Notes: generated by a model not told the origin, from the letters alone. 9,786 nucleotides of DNA from an uncultured Hyphomicrobiales bacterium (GCA_903932565.1 CAIZGQ010000607.1:1-9786); one strand, 5' to 3'. Shown: positions 1 to 6,255, counted from the first letter of the stretch. Program-made: numbers and translations.

Positions 1-143
1 AGCCGCGCCTCCTGGGGACGGGCGATATGCTCGGTCGCGACAAGGACCACTTTCAACCCGAGAGCCGTTGCTGCCTCAGCAGCAGCTAGCCCGCCCGGAC
101 TGAAGCCAATCACACAAAGGTCGAAAAGTGCGGTATCGGTCAT
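1..143 (-). CDS. FAD/NAD(P)-dependent oxidoreductase, N-terminal fragment
   Basis: Only the first 47 codons are in the window. The frame opens at an ATG (complement of 141-143) and stays open to the left edge. The translation starts MTDTALFDLCVIG, then FSPGGLAAAEAA and a second strand LKVVLVATE. This is the beta-alpha-beta nucleotide-binding fold at the extreme N terminus of FAD-containing pyridine-nucleotide-disulfide oxidoreductases and related flavoproteins. The acidic residue ending the second strand (Glu39) would be the expected ribose ligand of FAD. The family's GxGxxG is here G-F-S-P-G-G (residues 13-18), so the second glycine is serine. A redox-active Cys pair, if present, would lie beyond the edge, so subfamily (dihydrolipoamide or mercuric reductase-like, or another FAD reductase) cannot be decided. 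No strong Shine-Dalgarno precedes the ATG. It is divergent from rpmH. The fold is fairly sure and the specific function unknown. Confidence 0.72.
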   Translation of the reverse strand, partial: MTDTALFDLCVIGFSPGGLAAAEAATALGLKVVLVATEHIARPQEAR

Positions 144-272
144 TCAGGATCGTGAAGGGTTGTGGCCGCGCGTATCGGTGTAATGGTCCGACTCGAAGTT
201 GCGATGAACCATGCACCGATTGCTGCAAATTGGCTATGAAGGTGCTCATCGTTCGACAATCCCACCGGCCTC

Positions 273-293
273 TTGATGGTCGGTCGCCATCAA
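273..293. repeat. Perfect 7-bp inverted repeat upstream of the rpmH promoter
   Basis: TTGATGG (273-279) is followed by a 7-base spacer and its exact reverse complement CCATCAA (287-293). It ends about 30 bp before the -35 hexamer at 323. It could be an operator for a dimeric regulator of rpmH, of the divergent flavoprotein gene, or of both. It could also be a hairpin in a leader transcript of the minus-strand gene. There is no T-run on the plus strand after it. The minus-strand reading has only a TTTT sequence (complement of 292-295), which overlaps the stem, so a terminator is unlikely. The symmetry is directly visible; a role is inference. Confidence 0.45.
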
Positions 294-322
294 AATGCGC
301 GCACCGCGATGCCTGCTTTCAT

Positions 323-351
323 TTGACTTTTGAAGAGACGTTACCCTATAT
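323..351 (+). promoter_or_regulatory. Predicted sigma70-type promoter of the rpmH operon
   Basis: A TTGACT -35 hexamer (323-328, five of six consensus bases) and a CTATAT -10 region (346-351) are separated by exactly 17 bp. Transcription would start near 358, leaving a leader of roughly 160 nt before the GTG of rpmH. It is the best promoter match in the 378-bp region 144-521 and points toward the translation genes. No equally good promoter was seen for the minus-strand gene starting at 143. Confidence 0.6.
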
Positions 352-357
352 CCCGGA

Positions 358-521
358 TCAATCGCGGGAGACGCACGTCTCGTTTTGGACTAATCCCTGC
401 GGCCTTTCTGATTTTACTGGCATTTTGGTGTCGCAAAATCTGAAAAAGGCAATTTTTTGGATTTTTGGATGGGGTTTCGCGCTTGGTCGCGCCCTGCATC
501 CCTGCGAGATGGAGTAGACCT
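358..521 (+). other. Predicted 5' leader of rpmH with short hairpins
   Basis: This is the expected untranslated leader between the promoter and rpmH. It begins with a 14-bp palindrome at 368-381 (GAGACG, CA, CGTCTC), followed by G and TTTT at 383-386, a weak terminator-like arrangement. A second inverted repeat is ATTTTG (422-427) with CAAAAT (434-439). A-rich and T-rich runs follow at 443-447, 453-458 and 462-466. An open frame across this stretch shows no family resemblance and ends right before rpmH, so I treat the region as non-coding. Attenuation or mRNA stability control is possible but unproven. Confidence 0.4.
511..514 (+). promoter_or_regulatory. Ribosome binding site of rpmH
   Basis: GGAG lies 7 nt before the GTG at 522. 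This sets the start of rpmH at a GTG inside a longer open frame, giving the canonical L34 N terminus VKRTYQPS (initiator read as Met). Confidence 0.65.
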
Positions 522-656
522 GTGAAGCGGACCTATCAACCCAGCAAGCTGGTGCGCAAGCGTCGGCACGGTTTCCGCGCCCGCATGGCAACCGTCGGCG
601 GTCGTCGCGTTATTGCGGCTCGCCGCTCACGCGGTCGGAAGCGTCTGTCTGCCTAA
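522..656 (+). CDS. rpmH: 50S ribosomal protein L34
   Basis: Encodes L34, a very small basic protein of the large ribosomal subunit that binds 23S rRNA. The product is 44 residues, the usual family length. It shows the full signature: a start of KRTYQPSKLVRKRRHGFRAR, then MATVGGR, and a basic tail ending RKRLSA. The start is a GTG with a GGAG ribosome binding site at 511-514. The frame is open upstream to 465, but those codons do not resemble L34. It is the first gene of the rpmH-rnpA-yidC-yihA block, 28 bp before the rnpA ATG, and is probably transcribed from the promoter at 323-351. Identification is essentially certain. Confidence 0.97.
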   Translation: MKRTYQPSKLVRKRRHGFRARMATVGGRRVIAARRSRGRKRLSA

Positions 657-684
657 GCGGTCGCCGTTCTTTCGAGCGGCAGTC

Positions 685-1098
685 ATGGCAGAGCCAGAAC
701 CCGGATCTCCAAAATCAGGCTCCCGGGACGTTAGCCCCCCGGGCCGCCTCCTCAAGCGCAGCAATTTCAAGGCTGCCTCTCGCGGGAAACGCTTTCATGC
801 GTCCGCGTTCAGTCTCCAAGTGCTGCGGCGGCCAGATGCTGACAACGTTGTTTCAGCGCCACGCGTTGGCTACACGGTGACGCGCAAGGTTGGGACATCG
901 ACAGAGCGCAACCGTATCCGGCGTCGTCTCAGAGAGGCGATCCGGACCACGCAGGACCTATCGCTGCAACCATTCCATGATTATGTGCTGGTGGCGAAAC
1001 GGGATACGCTCAGCGTTCCATTTATCGCACTCATTGAGGAAATGCGCCGAGCCTTGGCGCATGTTCATCGGCGTGACGGAAAAACAAGCCATTCGTAA
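685..1098 (+). CDS. rnpA: Ribonuclease P protein component
   Basis: Encodes the protein subunit of RNase P, which assists the catalytic RNA in removing 5' leaders from pre-tRNAs. From the ATG at 685 it is 137 residues, slightly above the family's usual 110-130, because of a Pro/Ser-rich N-terminal extension. The conserved part begins at RLLKRSNFKAASRGKRF (residues 21-37), continues through RVGYTVTRKVG (60-70), and contains the basic RNR motif, RNRIRRRLREAIR at residues 75-87, which contacts the RNA. The frame is open back to a TTG at 613 inside rpmH. I prefer 685 because it is the only ATG before the conserved domain and needs no overlap, although its ribosome binding site is weak. Order directly after rpmH is the near-universal bacterial arrangement. 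Confidence 0.94.
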   Translation: MAEPEPGSPKSGSRDVSPPGRLLKRSNFKAASRGKRFHASAFSLQVLRRPDADNVVSAPRVGYTVTRKVGTSTERNRIRRRLREAIRTTQDLSLQPFHDYVLVAKRDTLSVPFIALIEEMRRALAHVHRRDGKTSHS

Positions 1099-1115
1099 TT
1101 CCTACTGACCCTTTC

Positions 1116-1140
1116 CACCCCGGGCGCTGACTGCCGGGTG
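1116..1140 (+). repeat. GC-rich hairpin between rnpA and yidC
   Basis: CACCCCGG (1116-1123) can pair with CCGGGTG (1134-1140) through seven base pairs with one bulged C and a 10-nt loop. It occupies the 71-bp gap between the rnpA stop and the yidC start. No U-run follows, so it does not look like a terminator. It might mark an mRNA processing or stability site. Confidence 0.35.
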
Positions 1141-1169
1141 CTGATTGAACGAGAGCGGACGCCTCCATC

Positions 1170-3008
1170 ATGAACCAGGATAACAGGAACCTCTTCCTCG
1201 CCATCGGCCTCTCGCTGCTCGTCATTGTCGGCTGGAACTGGTTTTACGGCGTTCCGCAGATGGAAAAAGCCCGACAAACACAGGCCCAACTGGCAAATGG
1301 GACGCAGGTTCCGGCGGCGTCATCAGCCAAGCCAGCGGACGGGAGCCCGGCAACAGCGGACCAGGATGCCCCTTCACTGCAGCGAGGTGGAGCCGCCGAG
1401 CAAGCCAAGACCCGCGCCGCAGCGCTGAGCGATAGCCCGCGTGTCAAGATCGACACGAAGAGCCTCGTTGGCTCCATCGCCCTGAAAGGCGGTCGGATCG
1501 ATGACGTTGCGCTGAAGAACTACCGCGAGACGCCGGACCCTGCGAGCGATCACATCGTATTGCTGTCGCCAGCCTCTGCGCCAGAGCCTTACTTCGCTGA
1601 AACAGGGTTCGTTGGTGCGCCAGGGTCTGCGGGAAACCTGCCGAAGGCTGACACGCTCTGGACGGCGGATTCCACCGAACTGACGTCAGACAAACCAGTT
1701 GTGCTGACCTGGGACAATGGCCAAGGCCTCGTATTCCATCGGGCGATTTCGGTTGATCCGCAATTCATGTTCACAGTGAAAGATAGCGTCGAGAACAAGG
1801 GCACTGCCGCAGTCTCGCTCTTTCCCTATGCCTTCGTCCGCCGTGTTGGAAAACCGAAGGTCTCTGGATACGCGGTGCTCTTCGAAGGCATGCTTGGCAT
1901 CGTCGGTGATTCCCGCATTCAGGAAATGTCCTACGACGCGATCGAAAAAGAAACGAAGGCAACGCACATTCTTGACGGGACGGGCGGCTGGCTCGGATTC
2001 ACGGACAAGTATTGGGCGGCGGCGGTCATTCCGGATCAATCGAGCGCGTTTTCTGGTCGCTTCTCGTCCATCGGCACAACTCTGAAAACCTACCAGACAG
2101 ATGTTCTGTCGAAAGAGGTCAGAATCGTTGAGCCGCAGGCGTCGCTTGACGTGACCACCCGGATTTTTGCAGGCGCAAAAGAAGTCGGCACGATCGATAC
2201 GTATCAAACCAGTCTTGGCATCAAGAACTTCGATCTCATGATCGACTGGGGCTGGTTTTACTTCATCACCAAACCACTCTTTCGTTTGATCGACATCATT
2301 TACAAGGTCGTTGGAAACTTCGGCTTCGCGATTCTGATCGTCACCGTCATCATCAAGGGCGCGTTTTTTCCGCTCGCCAATCGCAGCTATCTGTCGATGG
2401 CCAAGATGAAGGGCGTTCAGCCGCAGATGCAGGCGCTCAAGGAGCGCTACCCTGATGACAAGCAGAAGCAGCAGCAAGAGCTGATGGAACTCTACAAGCG
2501 CGAGAAGATCAATCCGATCGCGGGTTGTTTGCCGATTGCCATCCAGATTCCTGTTTTCTTTGCGCTCTACAAGGTGATCTTCATCACCATCGAAATGCGT
2601 CAAGCGCCGTTCATTGGCTGGATCAAGGATCTCTCCTCTCCCGATCCAACAAACGTCTTCAATCTCTTCGGACTCATTCCGTTTGATCCAACGCAGCTTC
2701 CCCTATTCGGGCATTTCCTGGCAATCGGCGTCTGGCCGATGATCATGGGCGTGTCCATGTTCGTCCAGATGAAGATGAACCCGGAGCCGCCGGATCCAAT
2801 TCAAAAGCAGATGTTCTCCTGGATGCCTGTGATCTTTACTTTCATGCTCGGCACCTTCCCGGCCGGCCTCGTGATTTACTGGACCTGGAACAACACGTTG
2901 TCTGTGCTTCAGCAGGGCCTGATGATGCGTCGGGCAGGCGTGAAGATCGAGCTTTGGGACAATTTGCGCAAACTCTTCACCAAGAGCGACGCCGTCGCCA
3001 AGACCTGA
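1170..3008 (+). CDS. yidC: Membrane protein insertase YidC
   Basis: Encodes the inner-membrane insertase/chaperone that integrates and folds membrane proteins, alone or with SecYEG. The 612-residue length fits the long proteobacterial form. It has an N-terminal signal-anchor helix (about 8-27), an Ala/Pro/Gln-rich linker, a large periplasmic beta domain (about 80-350), then the five-helix insertase core. Core features are an amphipathic segment near 358-384, a helix at about 383-402 (NFGFAILIVTVIIKGAFFPL), the cytoplasmic coiled-coil loop with SMAKMKGVQPQMQALKERYP, and helices near 450-473, 511-535 and 548-580. Lys396 in the first core helix stands where E. coli YidC has the hydrophilic-groove Arg366, so the positive charge is kept. 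The ATG has only a weak purine stretch upstream. No yidD lies between rnpA and yidC. Confidence 0.97.
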   Translation: MNQDNRNLFLAIGLSLLVIVGWNWFYGVPQMEKARQTQAQLANGTQVPAASSAKPADGSPATADQDAPSLQRGGAAEQAKTRAAALSDSPRVKIDTKSLVGSIALKGGRIDDVALKNYRETPDPASDHIVLLSPASAPEPYFAETGFVGAPGSAGNLPKADTLWTADSTELTSDKPVVLTWDNGQGLVFHRAISVDPQFMFTVKDSVENKGTAAVSLFPYAFVRRVGKPKVSGYAVLFEGMLGIVGDSRIQEMSYDAIEKETKATHILDGTGGWLGFTDKYWAAAVIPDQSSAFSGRFSSIGTTLKTYQTDVLSKEVRIVEPQASLDVTTRIFAGAKEVGTIDTYQTSLGIKNFDLMIDWGWFYFITKPLFRLIDIIYKVVGNFGFAILIVTVIIKGAFFPLANRSYLSMAKMKGVQPQMQALKERYPDDKQKQQQELMELYKREKINPIAGCLPIAIQIPVFFALYKVIFITIEMRQAPFIGWIKDLSSPDPTNVFNLFGLIPFDPTQLPLFGHFLAIGVWPMIMGVSMFVQMKMNPEPPDPIQKQMFSWMPVIFTFMLGTFPAGLVIYWTWNNTLSVLQQGLMMRRAGVKIELWDNLRKLFTKSDAVAKT

Positions 3009-3032
3009 TTGTGGTGGCCGCGAGTGTCTTGG

Positions 3033-3065
3033 CACTGCATTATTTGACTGGCAGTGAGCACTGCC
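3033..3065 (+). repeat. Three-part inverted repeat: alternative hairpins before yihA
   Basis: CACTGC occurs at 3033-3038 and again at 3059-3064, and its reverse complement GCAGTG lies between them at 3051-3056. The middle copy can pair with the left copy (6 bp, 12-nt loop) or with the right copy. The right-hand hairpin is extended by a G-C pair to GGCAGTG/CACTGCC at 3050-3065 (7 bp, or 6 bp with a GAGC tetraloop). The right hairpin ends one base before the likely yihA Shine-Dalgarno region. The symmetry is directly visible; regulation of yihA translation is inference. Confidence 0.5.
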
Positions 3066-3066
3066 G

Positions 3067-3072
3067 AAGGGA
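3067..3072 (+). promoter_or_regulatory. Likely ribosome binding site selecting the yihA TTG start
   Basis: AAGGGA is followed by an 8-nt spacer and TTG at 3081. The more upstream in-frame GTG at 3054 has no purine-rich site before it and lies inside a hairpin. This favours the TTG start. Confidence 0.5.
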
Positions 3073-3080
3073 ACTTCATT

Positions 3081-3776
3081 TTGTCCAACGTGGACGAGCC
3101 GGACATCGATTTCACAGAAACCGGGCGCAAGCTATTTGCCGGTCCCTGTGATTTTATTTGGGCTGCTGTCGAAATCGAAAAACTGCCGCTGCTGGGTCCA
3201 CCCGAGATTGCTTTTGCGGGCCGTTCGAACGTTGGAAAGTCCTCGCTTGTCAACGCGCTCACCGGGCGCAAGACATTGGCGCGTACCTCTCACACGCCGG
3301 GGCGCACACAGCAGTTGAATTTCTTTGCGCTCGGCGCGGAATCGCCGAATGAAAAACTGCGCCTGATTGACATGCCGGGATACGGCTATGCCGCAGTGGG
3401 CAAGCAGAAAGTTGCGGCCTGGAACAAGATGATGCGCGACTATCTGCGCGGACGCGCCACGTTGGCGCGTGTCTTTGTTCTTGTTGACGGTCGTCACGGC
3501 CTCAAAGAGAGCGATCTTGAAATGATGGATCTGCTCGATACGTGCGCCGTCTCATACCAACTCATCCTGACCAAACGAGATGAAGTTCGGAAAGCTGACC
3601 AGCAGGCTCGAATTGACGCGACGCTGGATGCACTGAAAAAACGGCCAGCCGCTTTCCCGCAGGTGATTTTTACATCGTCGGAAACTGGGGAGGACGTTGC
3701 GACGCTCCGAGCCGCCGTGGCGCGCCTCATGGCGGAACGTGCGCAGGGATCGGCTGGCGTTTCAAAAGAGTCTTGA
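3081..3776 (+). CDS. yihA: Ribosome biogenesis GTP-binding protein YihA/YsxC (EngB)
   Basis: Encodes the TRAFAC-class EngB GTPase needed for late assembly of the 50S subunit and normally essential. With the TTG at 3081 it has 231 residues; a GTG at 3054 would add nine. GTPase motifs appear in order: G1 GRSNVGKSS (residues 47-55), G2 region TPGRTQQLNFF, G3 DMPGYGYA, G4 TKRD (consensus TKxD), and G5 around SSETG. The N-terminal segment GRKLFAGPCDFIWAA is typical of alphaproteobacterial members. It follows yidC on the same strand with a 72-bp gap (45 bp with the longer form) and probably shares its transcript. Its last 50 bp overlap the end of the convergent membrane-protein gene. Identification is secure and the start codon is the uncertain part. 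Confidence 0.94.
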   Translation: MSNVDEPDIDFTETGRKLFAGPCDFIWAAVEIEKLPLLGPPEIAFAGRSNVGKSSLVNALTGRKTLARTSHTPGRTQQLNFFALGAESPNEKLRLIDMPGYGYAAVGKQKVAAWNKMMRDYLRGRATLARVFVLVDGRHGLKESDLEMMDLLDTCAVSYQLILTKRDEVRKADQQARIDATLDALKKRPAAFPQVIFTSSETGEDVATLRAAVARLMAERAQGSAGVSKES

Positions 3777-6102
3777 ACGCTGACATTGCATCTGACCAAA
3801 GCCCTGCAAACGGTTTGAACTCGAATTCTACCGTGTGTCGGCCCGCCTCGACGCGGACTGCGCGGAAAATGACGTTGGCGCGCTCGATCGGAGCTACTTT
3901 CCCGTCCACACGTGCAACCCACCAGGGATGCCAGATGTCGTGAAGCACAACCCAGCCACCGCTTTCTGGCACATCGGCTTCAATCAAAATTTCTGTGTTG
4001 CGGTACGCTTTGAGCTTGGCGGTGCCTATCATCGCGGTCGGTTGTGACGTGCTCGCGAGTGTTGACTGATCGAGGAGAACGACATTGCGATAATCGAGGT
4101 CTGGAAGCCCGCCTTTCTGCAAAAGCTGCTCGAAGTTGACCCTCATCGCCTGCGTGGCCAGCACCACACGCGGCAAGGCATCTGGATTTTCGTAAATGTA
4201 GGACTCAGATGCGCGGCCAATGAAACGGAGCATGCCGGGTTTGAGTGTGCGATCAATCTGTTCGATTGGGATCCCGGTCGCAATGAAGCGCAGACCAAAC
4301 AAGTTTGCCATCGGCGAGTGATAAGATGGAAACAGCGGCGAAAAAACCCGCTGCTCCGGTATCGCGACAGTGTCATTGGCATGCGTCGCGGCTTCGAAAA
4401 GCTCCAATCGAATGGGGTTATATCCAAGGTCGTGGTCAAAATCGTGGACTAGGCCGAGATTTGGCCATTGAAAATCGATCCCGGCCACTTCGACACGATC
4501 ACGCCGATCTGCTGACTGGTTGGCAGCCAGAAATCGTTTGAGCGTGACGACGGTGTCGTTCCGGGTGTCGGGCCTCAGCATATCGTAGGTCTGTGGTGGC
4601 AGAGCCGTGGATTCATTTGGCCGATTTGACACGCCGAGATCCCATATCATGAACGCGGATACAGCGATCAACACCAGCGTGGGATTTAATCTTCCGCGCT
4701 CCGAGGCAATAACGAGCAGACCGATCGCGAGGCCACTGAAAAGAAGTGCGGTTAGCAACGCGCCTTCAGCTTGCGATAAACGACCCACGTACCAGGCGAG
4801 GCCAGCGCAGGTCGCCAGGATCAAAAGAGTTGGCGCAACGATCCCAATGGGCTTGAGCCCAACGCGCGCGCCCTGCGTCACGATGAGATGGACGCTGTAC
4901 CCGCCAAGCAACGAAAAAAGCGCTCCGAGGGGAAATGTTGCATCTGCTGGTCTTCGGTAAAGATCGATCCCCGGCAAAAGATACATCAGACGAAAGAATG
5001 GCGCATAACCACCAAAGGCAAAGAAACCCATAAGCAAAGCGCAAATCGCGAAAACGCAAATTTCGCGGCGTAACAAGCCTCGCGGCGTCACAATCATCGC
5101 GAGGAGCGCGATTGCGGGAAGGGCACCAAAGTAAATATCCCCCATATTGCGCGCGAGGATATAGTTGGAGGCTCCCCAAACAGTGGAGACCGGCGGGCCC
5201 CAAAAATCCGAATTAGGTCCATCCGTGCCGTACAAATTGGCGACAAACGCCGTCAACAATGCTGCCGGATGGAGGCCGCCTCGGGCCGCTTCATCAAAAT
5301 CGATGGCTGGCCGGTTGGACTGCACCGCAAGTGCCAGCGACATCGCAATGGGCACTGTGGCCGTCAAAACCCCGCCTATAAAGCCGCCCGCCACAGCGGC
5401 GACTGCGGCTTTGATGTTAGGGAATATATCGCGGGTTTTAAAGACAGAGCCAATGACAACGGCCGCCAAGACATAGGCACACAAAAGCGCAATCTGATCG
5501 CGGCCGACCACCATGAATCCAGATATGACACCGGCTGCAAGGCCCCAGACAAATGAACGCCGCTCCAGGGCGCGGTTCAGTAGCCAAAGCGCAATCAAGA
5601 ACCAGCAAAGGCTCAAGACCTCCCCTATGTGCTGAAGTCGCCAAAACGAAGAGCCGCCGAAGGCGATGGAAATACCTGCCACGAGGCCGCCCGTTGGCGA
5701 CCATCCCTTGTCCTTGAAAAACATAAGCGCCGCGAGACCCGCGAGTGCCAGCATCGCAAAGACGATGGCGTCAGCCGCGACGAAGCCTGGATCAGAGTTG
5801 AACCAGGCCAGCAGAAAAAAGGGTGGCGAGAAAATCATGGACTGCGGATCGGCCACCTGGGGCGAACCAGCGAAAATATTTGGCGTCCAGAATGGGCTGT
5901 CTCCCGCATGAAGACTGCGCGCGAGAAATTGAATGTGCGCGTAATGATGGGCTTTCGCGTCCCAGGGAATGGTCACGACGCCGCTTAACCAGGGCCAAGC
6001 CAATACGCCGACGGCGATCACCAGCAGGGTAGCCGCCAGCCACCAATCCTTGATCCGGAATAGCTCAGCCCGTTGCTGCTTAAGCTCTGTCAGCGTGGTC
6101 AC
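3727..6102 (-). CDS. YfhO-family / GT-C-like polytopic membrane protein
   Basis: Encodes a 791-residue inner-membrane protein with about a dozen predicted helices, from residues 20-43 to roughly the first 490 residues. The first extracytoplasmic loop carries PWDAKAHH (Asp48) and later FWTPNIFAGSPQVADPQS. An early acidic loop motif of this type is where GT-C glycosyltransferases, which use lipid-linked sugars, hold their catalytic Asp. A large soluble C-terminal part ends with GGWVVLHDIWHPWWVARVDGK, then RANVIFRAVRVEAGRHTVEFEFKP, a close match to the C-terminal domain of YfhO-type proteins. Some characterised YfhO relatives glycosylate teichoic acids; the substrate here is unknown and no glycan genes are nearby in the window. 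The start is a GTG with a weak site. It is divergent from the GMC oxidoreductase, and its 3' end overlaps yihA tail to tail by 50 bp. Family assignment is good and function only inferred. Confidence 0.85.
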   Translation of the reverse strand: MTTLTELKQQRAELFRIKDWWLAATLLVIAVGVLAWPWLSGVVTIPWDAKAHHYAHIQFLARSLHAGDSPFWTPNIFAGSPQVADPQSMIFSPPFFLLAWFNSDPGFVAADAIVFAMLALAGLAALMFFKDKGWSPTGGLVAGISIAFGGSSFWRLQHIGEVLSLCWFLIALWLLNRALERRSFVWGLAAGVISGFMVVGRDQIALLCAYVLAAVVIGSVFKTRDIFPNIKAAVAAVAGGFIGGVLTATVPIAMSLALAVQSNRPAIDFDEAARGGLHPAALLTAFVANLYGTDGPNSDFWGPPVSTVWGASNYILARNMGDIYFGALPAIALLAMIVTPRGLLRREICVFAICALLMGFFAFGGYAPFFRLMYLLPGIDLYRRPADATFPLGALFSLLGGYSVHLIVTQGARVGLKPIGIVAPTLLILATCAGLAWYVGRLSQAEGALLTALLFSGLAIGLLVIASERGRLNPTLVLIAVSAFMIWDLGVSNRPNESTALPPQTYDMLRPDTRNDTVVTLKRFLAANQSADRRDRVEVAGIDFQWPNLGLVHDFDHDLGYNPIRLELFEAATHANDTVAIPEQRVFSPLFPSYHSPMANLFGLRFIATGIPIEQIDRTLKPGMLRFIGRASESYIYENPDALPRVVLATQAMRVNFEQLLQKGGLPDLDYRNVVLLDQSTLASTSQPTAMIGTAKLKAYRNTEILIEADVPESGGWVVLHDIWHPWWVARVDGKVAPIERANVIFRAVRVEAGRHTVEFEFKPFAGLWSDAMSAFKTLLKRQPIPAHVPP

Positions 6103-6120
6103 TCCAAAGGGGCGATTGTA

Positions 6121-6133
6121 ACCTTGTTAAGGT
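6121..6133. repeat. Small palindrome in the divergent intergenic region
   Basis: ACCTT, GTT, AAGGT forms a perfect 5-bp inverted repeat with a 3-base centre. It lies 18 bp upstream of the minus-strand GTG at 6102 and about 30 bp upstream of a TATAAT on the plus strand. It could be an operator acting on either gene. At this length chance is a real alternative. Confidence 0.3.
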
Positions 6134-6162
6134 CAGGAGAATCGGGCCACCAGATATCGGAC

Positions 6163-6168
6163 TATAAT
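6163..6168 (+). promoter_or_regulatory. Candidate -10 element for the GMC oxidoreductase gene
   Basis: A perfect TATAAT lies 87 bp before the ATG at 6256 in the 153-bp divergent region. No convincing -35 hexamer sits 16-18 bp upstream; the nearest TTGTTA (6124-6129) is 33 bp away. Transcription from here would start near 6175 and would also include the GTG at 6190. Confidence 0.35.
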
Positions 6169-6242
6169 GGTGAATTCTAGGACCAGGGCGTGGCTAGGCA
6201 TGCGGGGCCCGCGACCTTAGAAAGGCGCTCGGACCTGATCTT

Positions 6243-6246
6243 GGAG
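6243..6246 (+). promoter_or_regulatory. Ribosome binding site deciding the GMC oxidoreductase start
   Basis: GGAG sits 9 nt before the ATG at 6256. The alternative GTG at 6190 would add 22 residues ahead of the normal N terminus and has no comparable site. This supports 6256. Confidence 0.55.
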
Positions 6247-6255
6247 CAGTGTGAC

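Noticed and set aside
128..517. 129-codon open frame upstream of rpmH on the plus strand
   Set aside because: It overlaps the flavoprotein start, the promoter and the leader, is rich in Cys and Arg without domain-like pattern, and lacks a ribosome binding site.
613..684. Upstream extension of rnpA from a TTG inside rpmH
   Set aside because: It would require a 44-bp overlap with rpmH and add residues not typical of RnpA. Large rpmH/rnpA overlaps are known in Thermus, but nothing here demands one.
1686..2603. 305-codon minus-strand open frame opposite yidC
   Set aside because: It lies wholly antisense to conserved yidC codons, is Arg/His/Asp-rich with no recognisable fold, and fits a codon-bias shadow.
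6190..6255. GTG start for the GMC oxidoreductase
   Set aside because: It adds 22 residues before the normal family N terminus and has no Shine-Dalgarno, whereas the ATG at 6256 has GGAG 9 nt upstream.
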